6,434 nucleotides of DNA from Pseudomonadota bacterium (GTDB lineage Bacteria; Pseudomonadota; Gammaproteobacteria; Acidithiobacillales; Acidithiobacillaceae): the NCBI GenBank assembly GCA_021839095.1, contig JAKCBU010000069.1:1-6434 (forward strand), in the 5' to 3' direction. The number at the start of each line of letters is the position of its first letter. The stretch's first letter is position 1. This document shows, in pieces, positions 1 to 6,427 of the stretch. The notes below the pieces were generated by a model, which was given only the letters and a program-made list of their open reading frames with translations, was not told where the DNA came from and did no database searches. Both the position numbers and the translations under genes were made by a program.

Positions 1-953
1 GCCATCTGCACGGCCCGCCAGGCGGCGTTGCGTCCGGCATCATCCCCGTCGAAACAGAGCACGACTTCCGCCGCTGCCCGAAAGAGCATTTCCAACTGGC
101 CATCCCCCAAGGCGGTTCCGCTGGCGGCTACCGCATAGTCAATCCCCGCCTGATGCAAGGTAATGACGTCCAGGTAGCCTTCCACCAGCAAAACACGACC
201 GGTGCGCCGCAAACCTTCTTTGGCCTGATGCAGGCCATAGAGCACCCGGCCCTTGTGGTAAATCGCACTTTCCGGCGAGTTGAGATATTTGGGTTCATGA
301 CCATCGAGACTCCGCCCCGCCAGACCCACGGCCTGTCCGCGCCCATCACGAATCGGAAAAATCACCCGGCCACGAAAACGGTCATAGATCGAATCATCCC
401 CGCGTCTGCCAACCAGCCCTACGCCCAGCAGTTGCCGGTGGACTGATGCCTCCCTACCCAGTCTCTGGCTGAGGAACTGGGCCATGGGAGGTGCATAGCC
501 CAGTTCAAAGCGGGCGATCATGTCAGCGCTCAACCCTCGGCTCTGCAAATATTCCTGTGCCTGCGCATATTCAGCGAGCGCCGATTGGTAAAGGACGATG
601 GCCTTTTCCAGAACGGCGCGCAGTGGCCGAAGGTCTTCCCGCGCAACGGCAGGATTGTCTTCCGGCAACGCGATGCCCGCCTCCTCCGCCAGCATTTTCA
701 CCGCCTCAGGGAAGGAAAGCCGGTCATAGGCCATCAGGAACCCGATAGCGTTGCCATGGGCGTGGCAACCGAAACAATAGTAAATCTGTTTTTCAGCACT
801 GACCGAAAAAGAAGGGCTCTTTTCCTGATGGAATGGGCAGCAGGCCCAGTAGTCCTTACCTTTTTTTTTCAGGGGCACGCGGCTGTCGATAAGGTGCACC
901 AGATCGCTATGCGCCAGTACGGCATCCATGAACGCGGGAGAGAAGCTGGCCAT
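1..953 (-). CDS. dnaG: DNA primase DnaG, N-terminal 317 residues (3' end outside window)
   Basis: DnaG makes the RNA primers for lagging-strand synthesis at the replication fork, working with the DnaB helicase. Translated from the ATG at 953, it shows the CHC2 zinc-binding domain at residues about 1-100, with ligands C39, H42 (CCPFHQEKSPSF) and C60, C63 (YYCFGCHAHGNA). The catalytic core follows, with RFRGRVIFPIRDGRG at 192-206 and the Toprim fold carrying VEGYLDV (E258) and CFDGDDAGR (D302, D304), the expected metal-binding acidic residues. The frame stays open to position 1, so the rest of Toprim and the helicase-binding C-terminus lie outside the window. The start matches the family N-terminus in length. 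It lies 3 nt after the mutS2 stop, with a weak GGAG 12 nt upstream inside mutS2, so translation is probably coupled. Codons 29-31 are a run of nine A (see repeat entry). rpoD would be expected downstream, beyond position 1. Confidence 0.97.
   Translation of the reverse strand, partial: MASFSPAFMDAVLAHSDLVHLIDSRVPLKKKGKDYWACCPFHQEKSPSFSVSAEKQIYYCFGCHAHGNAIGFLMAYDRLSFPEAVKMLAEEAGIALPEDNPAVAREDLRPLRAVLEKAIVLYQSALAEYAQAQEYLQSRGLSADMIARFELGYAPPMAQFLSQRLGREASVHRQLLGVGLVGRRGDDSIYDRFRGRVIFPIRDGRGQAVGLAGRSLDGHEPKYLNSPESAIYHKGRVLYGLHQAKEGLRRTGRVLLVEGYLDVITLHQAGIDYAVAASGTALGDGQLEMLFRAAAEVVLCFDGDDAGRNAAWRAVQM
861..869 (-). repeat. A9 homopolymer inside dnaG (codons 29-31)
   Basis: Nine consecutive T on the plus strand read as AAA AAA AAA (Lys29-Lys31) in dnaG. 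The frame is conserved on both sides (RVPLKK then GKDYWACC), so nine is the in-frame length. A transcript with one extra A would read AGG TAA immediately afterwards and stop. This is a possible site of polymerase slippage or of sequencing error, with no direct evidence of either. Confidence 0.8.
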
Positions 954-956
954 GAA

Positions 957-3293
957 TCAGCGTAACTCCAACTCGCTGACACCACCACCGCCATGCTCCG
1001 GCCGCGCCATGCGCCATTGGCTGACCCGTGGGTCCTGCTCGGCGAATTCACGCACCATCTCGGCCAGCACACCGTTCCCCTTGCCATGCAGAATGTCGAC
1101 CTGCTGGCGACCGGCAGCCACTGCCCCGTCCACATGACGGCGTAACGCCGTCCAGGCATCTTCCCGAAGCTGCCCGCGCAAATCCAAGCGCCAGGGGTGG
1201 TCTTCCGGCGTTGCGTACCGGGTACCCCCTTTCTCCTTGGGGAGTTGCAAAGCAGCGTCGACGGCGAACCGGGCTGCAGGGATCCAAAGCTGTTTGCCTC
1301 GCAGTTGAATCTGCACCCGTTGCCGTGCGGGGTCCACACGCAACACCTGCGTCACTTGCCGGAGCGGCAAAAATAGACCCTTGGCGCCCACGGCAGGCAA
1401 ACCATTCGCGTGCGGCTCTTCCACCCGAAAAGGGGCGCTCAGGCGCTGCAAGGTCGCCGATGCGGCTTGCGTATCCCGTCCCGACTTGAGCGCGGCGATG
1501 GTCTCCCGGACCTGTTGACGTGCCGCCGTCAGAATACTCTCCCATTCCGCACGTGCCGCGGTAGCGGCTTTGTCGCGCTCCCGGCGTGCCGCCTCCAACT
1601 CGTGCTCCAGGCGTCTAGCGGATCTCGCCGCTTCATCACCCACCCGCTCGGCCTCCTCCATGGCCCGCTGTGCGGCCAGCAGTAACCCCTCCCGCTGCGC
1701 TTCCCAACGCGCCCAGTCCTCGCGATCACTGGCGTGGAGCGCCTCGGCACGGGTCATAAGCGATGCTGGCATGCCCTCCCGGCGAGCGATGGCCAAACCA
1801 TGACTGGCTCCTCCTACCCCCCATTGCAAACGGTAAGTAGGTGCCAACCGTTCTGCATCGAATCCCATGCCCGCCAGTGCTACCCCCTCACGGCCCAGCG
1901 CATAACGTGTCATCGCCTCGAGGTGGCTGGTGAGCAGGGTGCAGGCTTTCATCTCCAACAGCGTCTCCGCCACGGCCTGGGCCAGCGCACCCCCCTCCCG
2001 TGGATCGGTTCCATTACCCAATTCATCCAGAAGCACCAGGCTATTGGCGTCGGCATGCTCCAGCACCCCGATCAAACGCCGCACCTGTGCCGAAAAAGTG
2101 GACAAATCCGCATGAATGTCCTGGGCATCACCAATCACCGCGAAACACTTCTGGAAATAGCCCAGAGTACCCTCCGCCGTCACCGGCAACCCCATGTAGG
2201 CGAGTAGATGGTTGAGTCCCACCGCTTTCAGGAGGGCGGTCTTGCCTCCCGTATTCGGGCCGGTAATCACCAACTGCCCCACCGCGCCGCCCAGACGCAC
2301 GGTGTTACCCACCACCTGTCCCGGATGGCGCAAACAGAGCAGCGGATGACGTAACGCGCGCAGATCAAATGCCGCCACCACATCCACCCGGGGCAAAATC
2401 CCCCCGTAGGCATTTCCCAGCGCCAACCCCGCTCGCACCGCATCCAGGCGGCCAATATGCCGCAAGGCCGTGATCATGCCGGGCGCAACCTCCCCAACGG
2501 CAGCGGTCAGGACACGAAGAATGCGCTCCTGTTCCCGCATCTCGGCACATCGGTCCTGAACCAACTGGTTGTTCAGATCAACCGCGGCAAACGGTTCCAC
2601 AAAAAGCGTTTCGCCACTCGCCGATCGATCGTGGACGATCGCCTTGATCCGTCCCTTGTGACTGGCCTTGAGCGGCAACACGTAACGGTCATTACGCTGG
2701 ACAATGACCTGATCCTGCCAATAGTCCTGCCAGTCCGGGTTACGCAGAACGCTCTGCAAGAAACGCTGCAGTTCACCGCGACTGGTGCGCAAGCGTTGGC
2801 GCAGAAGTGCCAGATCAGGGCTGGCCGTATCGAGTATCTCGCCCTCCTCATCCAGCGCCATGCCGAGACTGCGCAATAACATCGCCGGGGGATCCAGGTC
2901 CGCCGCCAGCGTGGTCAGGAAATCCTCCGTCTGGCGTAGAGCGGCAGCATAGGCTTTCTGCGCAATCAATATCGAGAAAATGGCACGCAGATCCCGGCCA
3001 CTGAGCCCAGCACCGGAACGCTGGGCCAGATCCAGCAGGGCGTCCACGTCGGGCAGATCAGGCGTAGGGAGGGGAGAACCGGAGGTGACACGTTGCGACA
3101 GGCATTGCGACCAGGTCAAACGATCCTGAATTTCCGCACAGGTCACCCACGGCACGATCGCCGCTACATACCGTCGACCATATAGATGGCTGCAATGCCG
3201 CGACCACCCCGCCCGGATATCATCGGCGTCCAGCGCCCGCCAGAAACTGTCCTGCCAGGGCACCCTCTCGACCGAAGCCGCGCCCCCGTCCAT
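957..3293 (-). CDS. mutS2: MutS2 family ATPase with C-terminal Smr endonuclease domain
   Basis: MutS2 is a MutS paralogue lacking the mismatch-recognition domains. Known roles in the family are suppression of homologous recombination and, in Bacillus, sensing and splitting of collided ribosomes. The 778 residues match the usual length. In order there is a helical core region (about 1-310), then the ATPase with Walker A GPNTGGKT (345-352), STFSAQ (398-403) and Walker B VLLDELGNGTDP (420-431). A charged Ala/Arg/Glu-rich coiled coil follows (about 520-605), then a KOW-like beta segment (about 633-676) and a Smr domain with LDLRG (703-707) and HGKGNG (736-741). Both motifs linked to Smr nuclease activity are intact. 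The ATG at 3293 shares its A with the yqeY stop (TAATG), and no Shine-Dalgarno sequence is visible, so translation probably re-initiates from yqeY. Sitting between yqeY and dnaG is unusual for this gene. Family assignment is firm; which cellular role applies here is not known. Confidence 0.96.
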   Translation of the reverse strand: MDGGAASVERVPWQDSFWRALDADDIRAGWSRHCSHLYGRRYVAAIVPWVTCAEIQDRLTWSQCLSQRVTSGSPLPTPDLPDVDALLDLAQRSGAGLSGRDLRAIFSILIAQKAYAAALRQTEDFLTTLAADLDPPAMLLRSLGMALDEEGEILDTASPDLALLRQRLRTSRGELQRFLQSVLRNPDWQDYWQDQVIVQRNDRYVLPLKASHKGRIKAIVHDRSASGETLFVEPFAAVDLNNQLVQDRCAEMREQERILRVLTAAVGEVAPGMITALRHIGRLDAVRAGLALGNAYGGILPRVDVVAAFDLRALRHPLLCLRHPGQVVGNTVRLGGAVGQLVITGPNTGGKTALLKAVGLNHLLAYMGLPVTAEGTLGYFQKCFAVIGDAQDIHADLSTFSAQVRRLIGVLEHADANSLVLLDELGNGTDPREGGALAQAVAETLLEMKACTLLTSHLEAMTRYALGREGVALAGMGFDAERLAPTYRLQWGVGGASHGLAIARREGMPASLMTRAEALHASDREDWARWEAQREGLLLAAQRAMEEAERVGDEAARSARRLEHELEAARRERDKAATAARAEWESILTAARQQVRETIAALKSGRDTQAASATLQRLSAPFRVEEPHANGLPAVGAKGLFLPLRQVTQVLRVDPARQRVQIQLRGKQLWIPAARFAVDAALQLPKEKGGTRYATPEDHPWRLDLRGQLREDAWTALRRHVDGAVAAGRQQVDILHGKGNGVLAEMVREFAEQDPRVSQWRMARPEHGGGGVSELELR

Positions 3294-3739
3294 TAGTGGC
3301 TAAGGCGGGCCTTTACTTTGTCCGCCACCACGGCCATGTCGGCCCGTCCCTGCATGTGCGGGCGCAGTGCGGCAAGAACCTTACCCATGTCCTTAGGACC
3401 GTTGGCCGCCACTGTCGACACGGCCTCACCGATCAAGGTGTCGATTTCTGCAGGCGATAGGGCCTCCGGTAGATACACCGCGAGAAAGGCGACCTCCGAT
3501 TCTTCTTTTTCTGCCAGGTCGGGACGACCGCCGGCCATGAATTGACTGGCGGAATCCTTGCGTTGCTTGATCAGTTTGTCGACGATACTCCACATCTCGG
3601 GATCGTCAAGCGTACGGCGTTCGTCAATTTCGCGCTGCTTTATCGCCGCCAGGAGCATACGAATCGTCACCAGACGCTCGGCTTCCCGGGCGCGCATGGC
3701 CGATTTCATATCCTCCTGGATGCGCTCGCGCAATGTCAT
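3293..3739 (-). CDS. yqeY: GatB/YqeY domain-containing protein
   Basis: This is a 148-residue YqeY-family protein. The family resembles the C-terminal tRNA-interacting region of the amidotransferase subunit GatB, but its own function is not established. The N-terminus ([17 protein letters not shown]), the segment LVTIRMLLAAIKQREID at 23-39, the middle YLPEALSP and the ending with GPKDMGKVLAALRPHMQGRAD then VADKVKARL are all typical of the family, and the length is usual. The ATG at 3739 overlaps the rpsU stop by one base (TGATG). Just upstream there is no recognisable ribosome binding site, which points to termination-reinitiation after rpsU. Its own stop overlaps the start of mutS2 in the same way. 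The rpsU-yqeY-dnaG order is common in proteobacteria, so the context supports a translation-linked housekeeping role. Confidence 0.94.
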   Translation of the reverse strand: MTLRERIQEDMKSAMRAREAERLVTIRMLLAAIKQREIDERRTLDDPEMWSIVDKLIKQRKDSASQFMAGGRPDLAEKEESEVAFLAVYLPEALSPAEIDTLIGEAVSTVAANGPKDMGKVLAALRPHMQGRADMAVVADKVKARLSH

Positions 3740-3954
3740 CAGTAGAGCCGCACCAAACGCAGCGACTGGCGACGCATGCGCTTCAGGGCACGCTTACGGG
3801 CAGCGGCAGCCTTGCGCTTACGCTCTTCCGTAGGTTTTTCGTAGAACTCGCGGCGCCGCACCTCGGTGAGCACACCGGCCTTTTCACAGGAGCGTTTGAA
3901 GCGCCGCAACGCGACTTCGAATGGCTCATTCTCTTTGACACGAACAGTTGGCAT
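3739..3954 (-). CDS. rpsU: 30S ribosomal protein S21 (bS21)
   Basis: bS21 is a small, very basic protein of the 30S subunit near the 3' end of 16S rRNA that takes part in translation initiation. The 71 residues begin [20 protein letters not shown], continue with [21 protein letters not shown], and end in a Lys/Arg/Ala-rich helix, as in proteobacterial S21. The frame stays open upstream to 4029, but the ATG at 3954 is chosen because family members begin MPxVxVKENE and because the longer form would start upstream of the predicted transcription start. The ribosome binding site is poor: GAGG lies 14 nt before the start codon. It is the first gene of the rpsU-yqeY-mutS2-dnaG operon, with its own promoter at 4001-4029, giving a leader of about 40 nt. 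Confidence 0.96.
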   Translation of the reverse strand: MPTVRVKENEPFEVALRRFKRSCEKAGVLTEVRRREFYEKPTEERKRKAAAARKRALKRMRRQSLRLVRLY

Positions 3955-4000
3955 AGAAAGATTCTCGACCTCATAGGGCAAGGGTAACAGGAAGGGGAGG

Positions 4001-4029
4001 ATTATAGGCAGATCAAGGAGTAGAGTCAA
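4001..4029 (-). promoter_or_regulatory. Sigma70-type promoter of the rpsU-yqeY-mutS2-dnaG operon
   Basis: On the minus strand, TTGACT (4029-4024) and TATAAT (4006-4001) are separated by exactly 17 bp, one mismatch from the full housekeeping consensus. Transcription would start near 3994, giving a leader of about 40 nt before the rpsU ATG at 3954. It is the only strong promoter seen ahead of the four-gene unit. Confidence 0.85.
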
Positions 4030-4132
4030 AAAGCCGAGGGGGGTCCGCAGGATCGGCCGCGCAGGCGCATCCCAACGGCAAACCCCTTGAACGCACGGTT
4101 GCTAAAATGGCGAGACATCATGTTGCAAAGCC

Positions 4133-4161
4133 TTGACAGGTGGTTCAAAAAGAATTCTAAT
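4133..4161 (+). promoter_or_regulatory. Strong sigma70-type promoter P1 of the sigma factor gene
   Basis: TTGACA (4133-4138, perfect -35) and TCTAAT (4156-4161, five of six matches) are spaced by 17 bp. The expected start is near 4168, which gives a leader of about 85 nt before the ATG at 4253. The TTG at 4133 also opens an in-frame extension of the sigma reading frame, but that TTG belongs to the -35 box, so it is not a plausible translation start. Confidence 0.82.
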
Positions 4162-4169
4162 ATACCCAA

Positions 4170-4182
4170 GGTGGGAGCCGCC
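4170..4182 (+). promoter_or_regulatory. Possible 5' hairpin in the sigma factor leader
   Basis: GGTGG (4170-4174) can pair with CCGCC (4178-4182) around a GAG loop, with one T-G wobble, right at the 5' end of the P1 transcript. The same CCGCC arm with the next two bases (CCGCCTC, 4178-4184) can instead pair with the GAGGGGG ribosome binding site at 4241-4247, with one mismatch. The pairings are read by eye; no folding energy was calculated. Confidence 0.35.
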
Positions 4183-4218
4183 TCATAAAAATCAGAATTC
4201 AGGATGTTTTCAGTCTTC

Positions 4219-4224
4219 TATAAT
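4219..4224 (+). promoter_or_regulatory. Possible second promoter P2 (isolated TATAAT) of the sigma factor gene
   Basis: A perfect TATAAT preceded by C (TTCTATAATTTT) lies 28 bp before the sigma start codon, with no good -35 at 16-18 bp spacing. A C just before the -10 hexamer and a weak -35 are features of promoters used by RpoS-type sigma factors, so this could be an autoregulated site. Transcripts starting near 4231 would have a leader of only about 22 nt, lacking the 4170-4184 element. Confidence 0.4.
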
Positions 4225-4240
4225 TTTTGGTGTGGAATCA

Positions 4241-4247
4241 GAGGGGG
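4241..4247 (+). promoter_or_regulatory. Ribosome binding site of the sigma factor gene
   Basis: GAGGGGG lies 5 nt before the ATG at 4253 and selects this start over the in-frame GTG at 4232 and TTG at 4133. It is complementary to a segment of its own leader (4178-4184). Confidence 0.7.
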
Positions 4248-4252
4248 CCGCA

Positions 4253-5107
4253 ATGCACACTGAAGCCAGAGAATTAACCGGTTCAGATATTCCCGATGTG
4301 GCGCCCATCATGGATCCACCACCTCTCGATGATTTCATCGCCGAGGAAGAACGTGGCCCCTTTCTGAGCCAGAAGCAGGAATCACAGTTGATTCGCCGCC
4401 TGCGCCGGGGAGACGAGTGCGCACGCGCCACCCTTATTTCCGCGCACATGCCCCTGGTCCGGGCAGTCGCTCGCAGCTATCGCAACAAGGGCTTGAGCCA
4501 GGAAGACCTCCTTCAGGAGGGCTATATGGGCCTGCTGCGCGCCGCCGATCGCTTCCGGGAGGGCCTTGGCACACGCTTTTCCAGCTATGCGACCTGGTGG
4601 ATCCGCGAAGGTATGCAACGCGCCCTCATCCGTTCCCGCTTTATCCGTCTGCCCGACTATCTCGCCAAGTCCTTGCATGCCTATCTGCAGCGCGAAGAGG
4701 AAGAAGGCGATGTCGATGCTCGCCGCGAGCAACGCCGCGAAGCCTTGGGCGTGCGTGAGAGTACCATGCGCGCCCTGGATTTCGCGGACATCCGCGTCTA
4801 CTCCCTCGACGACGACTCGGATGAAGGACCGAGCCGCATCGAACAAGTAATCGGTGACGTCGCCGGCCCGGACAACGACTACGACCGCGATGCCATCTGC
4901 AGGGCGTTGCGCGTGCATGTGGCCGAACTTAACGAGAAACAACGGGAAGTCATGATGTTTCGCTACGGCATGTATGGCGGCGCGCCCATGACTCTGGAGG
5001 CCGTCGCCGAACGCATGGGTGTCAGTCGCGAGGCGGTCAGGCAACTGCAGGTGCGCGCATTGGCCCGCTTGCGTCAATCCCTGAGTGAGAGTGGTTGGGG
5101 CTCCTGA
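4253..5107 (+). CDS. Sigma70-family RNA polymerase sigma factor, group 2 (RpoS-like)
   Basis: This 284-residue protein directs RNA polymerase to promoters. It has no region 1.1. A short, acidic, divergent region 1.2 (DPPPLDDFIAEEERGPFLS, 21-39) is followed by region 2.1-2.2 (about 57-101, ending DLLQEGYMGLLRAADRF). Region 2.3-2.4 has RFSSYATWWIREGMQRALI then RSRFIRLP (108-134). A region 3 segment (about 150-200) includes an acidic SLDDDSDEG stretch. Region 4.1 is LNEKQREVMMFRYGM, and the region 4.2 helix-turn-helix is TLEAVAERMGVSREAVRQLQ (247-266). RIRLP-type region 2.4 fits RpoD/RpoS factors. The RpoH box (QRKLFFNLR) is absent even though the length equals that of E. coli RpoH. I therefore favour an RpoS-type alternative factor but give no symbol. 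The ATG at 4253 follows a good ribosome binding site. The gene diverges from rpsU, and its last 34 bp overlap rdgB on the other strand. Confidence 0.93.
   Translation: MHTEARELTGSDIPDVAPIMDPPPLDDFIAEEERGPFLSQKQESQLIRRLRRGDECARATLISAHMPLVRAVARSYRNKGLSQEDLLQEGYMGLLRAADRFREGLGTRFSSYATWWIREGMQRALIRSRFIRLPDYLAKSLHAYLQREEEEGDVDARREQRREALGVRESTMRALDFADIRVYSLDDDSDEGPSRIEQVIGDVAGPDNDYDRDAICRALRVHVAELNEKQREVMMFRYGMYGGAPMTLEAVAERMGVSREAVRQLQVRALARLRQSLSESGWGS
5074..5107. other. 34-bp tail-to-tail overlap of sigma gene and rdgB
   Basis: The sigma stop TGA is at 5105-5107 and the rdgB stop (TGA on the minus strand) is at 5076-5074, so the last 11 codons of each gene are read from opposite strands. No terminator hairpin separates the two convergent units. 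Confidence 0.9.
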
Positions 5108-5697
5108 CGCTCCGCCAACAGTTCCAGCAATCGTCGCAGAGCGCTCGCCCGGTGACTGTCGCGGTTTTTTTCCGCCGGGCTGAGTTGCGCCGCGCTCCTC
5201 TTTCCACCTTCCGGCCAGAATAGCGGGTCATACCCGAAACCACCCCTGCCTACCGGACGGACACCGATACGCCCCCGCCAAAAGCCCTGAGCAACGAGGG
5301 GCGCCGGGTCGGTCGGCGAATCCAAAAAGACCATGCAGCACACATAATGAGCGGCACGCGCGCGCCCCCGTACGCCGGCCAATGTTGCCAGCAGCTTGAC
5401 GTTGTTGGCCGTATCATCGCTCTCGGGGCCCGCGTAGCGCGCGGAATAGAGTCCGGGGGCCCCCTGTAGAAAAGGCACGCAAAGACCAGAATCTTCGGCA
5501 AGCGCCGCCATACCGCTTTGCCGTGCCGCATGCCGTGCCTTCAGCAAGGCATTTTCGACAAAGGTCGTGCCCGTTTCCTCAATACTGGCAATACCCCGCT
5601 CTTTTTGCCCAACCACGACAAATCCATGGGCGGCGAGCACTGGCCGCAGTTCCCGTACCTTGCCCGGATTACCCGTGGCCAGCAACAGCGGGATCAC
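5074..5697 (-). CDS. rdgB: XTP/dITP pyrophosphatase (RdgB/HAM1 family)
   Basis: The enzyme hydrolyses XTP, ITP and dITP to monophosphates and pyrophosphate, keeping deaminated purines out of nucleic acids. Family motifs are clear: [18 protein letters not shown] at the N-terminus, [14 protein letters not shown], the catalytic-acid segment [31 protein letters not shown] and [10 protein letters not shown] near the end. Two GTG starts are possible. The one at 5697 is chosen because it forms a GTGA overlap with the rph stop and puts the same number of residues before ATGN as in E. coli RdgB. The one at 5715 adds six residues and has AGGAG directly touching the start codon, too close to work. The result is 207 residues against about 197 in E. 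coli; the extra lies in a C-terminal tail (EPQPLSLRD) whose codons overlap the end of the sigma gene. It is cotranscribed with rph. Confidence 0.95.
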   Translation of the reverse strand: MIPLLLATGNPGKVRELRPVLAAHGFVVVGQKERGIASIEETGTTFVENALLKARHAARQSGMAALAEDSGLCVPFLQGAPGLYSARYAGPESDDTANNVKLLATLAGVRGRARAAHYVCCMVFLDSPTDPAPLVAQGFWRGRIGVRPVGRGGFGYDPLFWPEGGKRSAAQLSPAEKNRDSHRASALRRLLELLAERQEPQPLSLRD

Positions 5698-6422
5698 GGA
5701 TGGGCGTCCGGACACTCCTGGCGTTGACGCGCTACCAGTTCACCAATCCCCTTACGCGCCAACGCCAGCATTTCAGCCATTTGCCCCTCACTGAACACGG
5801 CCCCTTCCGCCGTACCCTGCACTTCGACGAAGGCACCCGCACCAGTCATCACCACGTTCATATCGACTTCAGCATGACTGTCTTCCGCATAGTCCAGATC
5901 CAGCACCGCACACCCCTGATATATACCCACGGACACCGCCGCCACCCAGTTCCGCAAGGGGTTATCCTGGATACGCCCCGCTACGCGCAAATGCTGTAGG
6001 GCATCAGCCACCGCCAGACAAGCACCCGTGATACTGGCGGTGCGGGTTCCGCCATCGGCCTGAAGGACATCACAGTCCACCCAAATGGTGCGTTCGCCCA
6101 GTGCGGACAAATCCACGGCGGCGCGCAAGCTGCGTCCGATGAGACGTTGAATTTCATGGGTACGTCCACCGACACGTCCTTTGGCCGATTCCCGCGCCAC
6201 CCGCTCTCGGGTCGCCCGTGGCAGCATGCTGTATTCCGCCGTCACCCACCCCTTACCAGCGCCGCGCAAGAAAGGCGGCACCTTCTCTTCGACACTGGCG
6301 GTGCACAGTACCTTCGTGTCACCACAGGCGATCAGCACCGAACCTTCCGCGTGTTTGGTAAAATTTCTGGTGACCTCCACCGGACGCAGGGTGTCGGCAT
6401 TTCTTCCACTGGGGCGTGTCAT
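5694..6422 (-). CDS. rph: Ribonuclease PH
   Basis: RNase PH is a phosphate-dependent 3'-5' exoribonuclease that trims tRNA precursors and acts as a hexamer in the cytoplasm. The 242-residue reading matches the family from [20 protein letters not shown] onward. Visible motifs are HAEGSVL and [10 protein letters not shown] near the N-terminus, [33 protein letters not shown] with the phosphate-site arginine at about R87, [19 protein letters not shown] (GTRTAS at 125-130), and [20 protein letters not shown] with the conserved acidic residues. The ATG at 6422 is preferred because AAGGA lies 5 nt upstream and because the N-terminus then aligns with E. coli RNase PH. The in-frame ATG at 6428 adds only Met-Pro and falls inside that AAGGA. 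Any ribosome binding site for the longer form would lie past the window edge. The gene ends in a GTGA overlap with rdgB. Confidence 0.96.
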   Translation of the reverse strand: MTRPSGRNADTLRPVEVTRNFTKHAEGSVLIACGDTKVLCTASVEEKVPPFLRGAGKGWVTAEYSMLPRATRERVARESAKGRVGGRTHEIQRLIGRSLRAAVDLSALGERTIWVDCDVLQADGGTRTASITGACLAVADALQHLRVAGRIQDNPLRNWVAAVSVGIYQGCAVLDLDYAEDSHAEVDMNVVMTGAGAFVEVQGTAEGAVFSEGQMAEMLALARKGIGELVARQRQECPDAHP

Positions 6423-6427
6423 GGGCA

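Larger units (their letters stand above)
3955..4252. other. Divergent intergenic region between rpsU and the sigma factor gene
   Basis: These 298 bases hold no gene that I can support. The left part contains the rpsU leader and promoter; the right part contains the promoters and leader of the sigma gene. The middle (about 4030-4132) is GC-rich with a G-run at about 4038-4043, and I see no tRNA, terminator or convincing operator there. The opposing start sites are about 170 bp apart, so shared regulation is possible but not shown. Confidence 0.75.

Noticed and set aside
3955..4029. Hydrophobic 25-residue extension of rpsU that looks like a signal peptide
   Set aside because: Ribosomal protein S21 has no signal peptide, the family begins MPxVxVKENE, and the extension covers the promoter -10 region.
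4087..4108. TTGAAC and TAAAAT as another promoter for the sigma gene
   Set aside because: The spacing is only 10 bp, too short for sigma70 recognition.
4152..4200. Repeated AGAATTC motif at 4151-4157 and 4194-4200 as an operator pair
   Set aside because: Two short copies in an AT-rich leader with little flanking similarity; chance is sufficient.
4133..4252. N-terminal extension of the sigma factor from a TTG at 4133
   Set aside because: The TTG is part of a perfect TTGACA -35 box and the extension would lie upstream of the expected transcript start. A good ribosome binding site precedes the ATG at 4253, and the added residues resemble no sigma region.
4382..5077. 231-codon open frame on the minus strand opposite the sigma gene
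   Set aside because: It is antisense to a well-supported sigma factor, has no recognisable family features or ribosome binding site, and is of a kind common in GC-rich DNA.
5523..5999. 158-codon plus-strand open frame across rdgB and rph
   Set aside because: It is antisense to two clear enzymes, and its composition (rich in His, Arg, Pro) is typical of a shadow frame.
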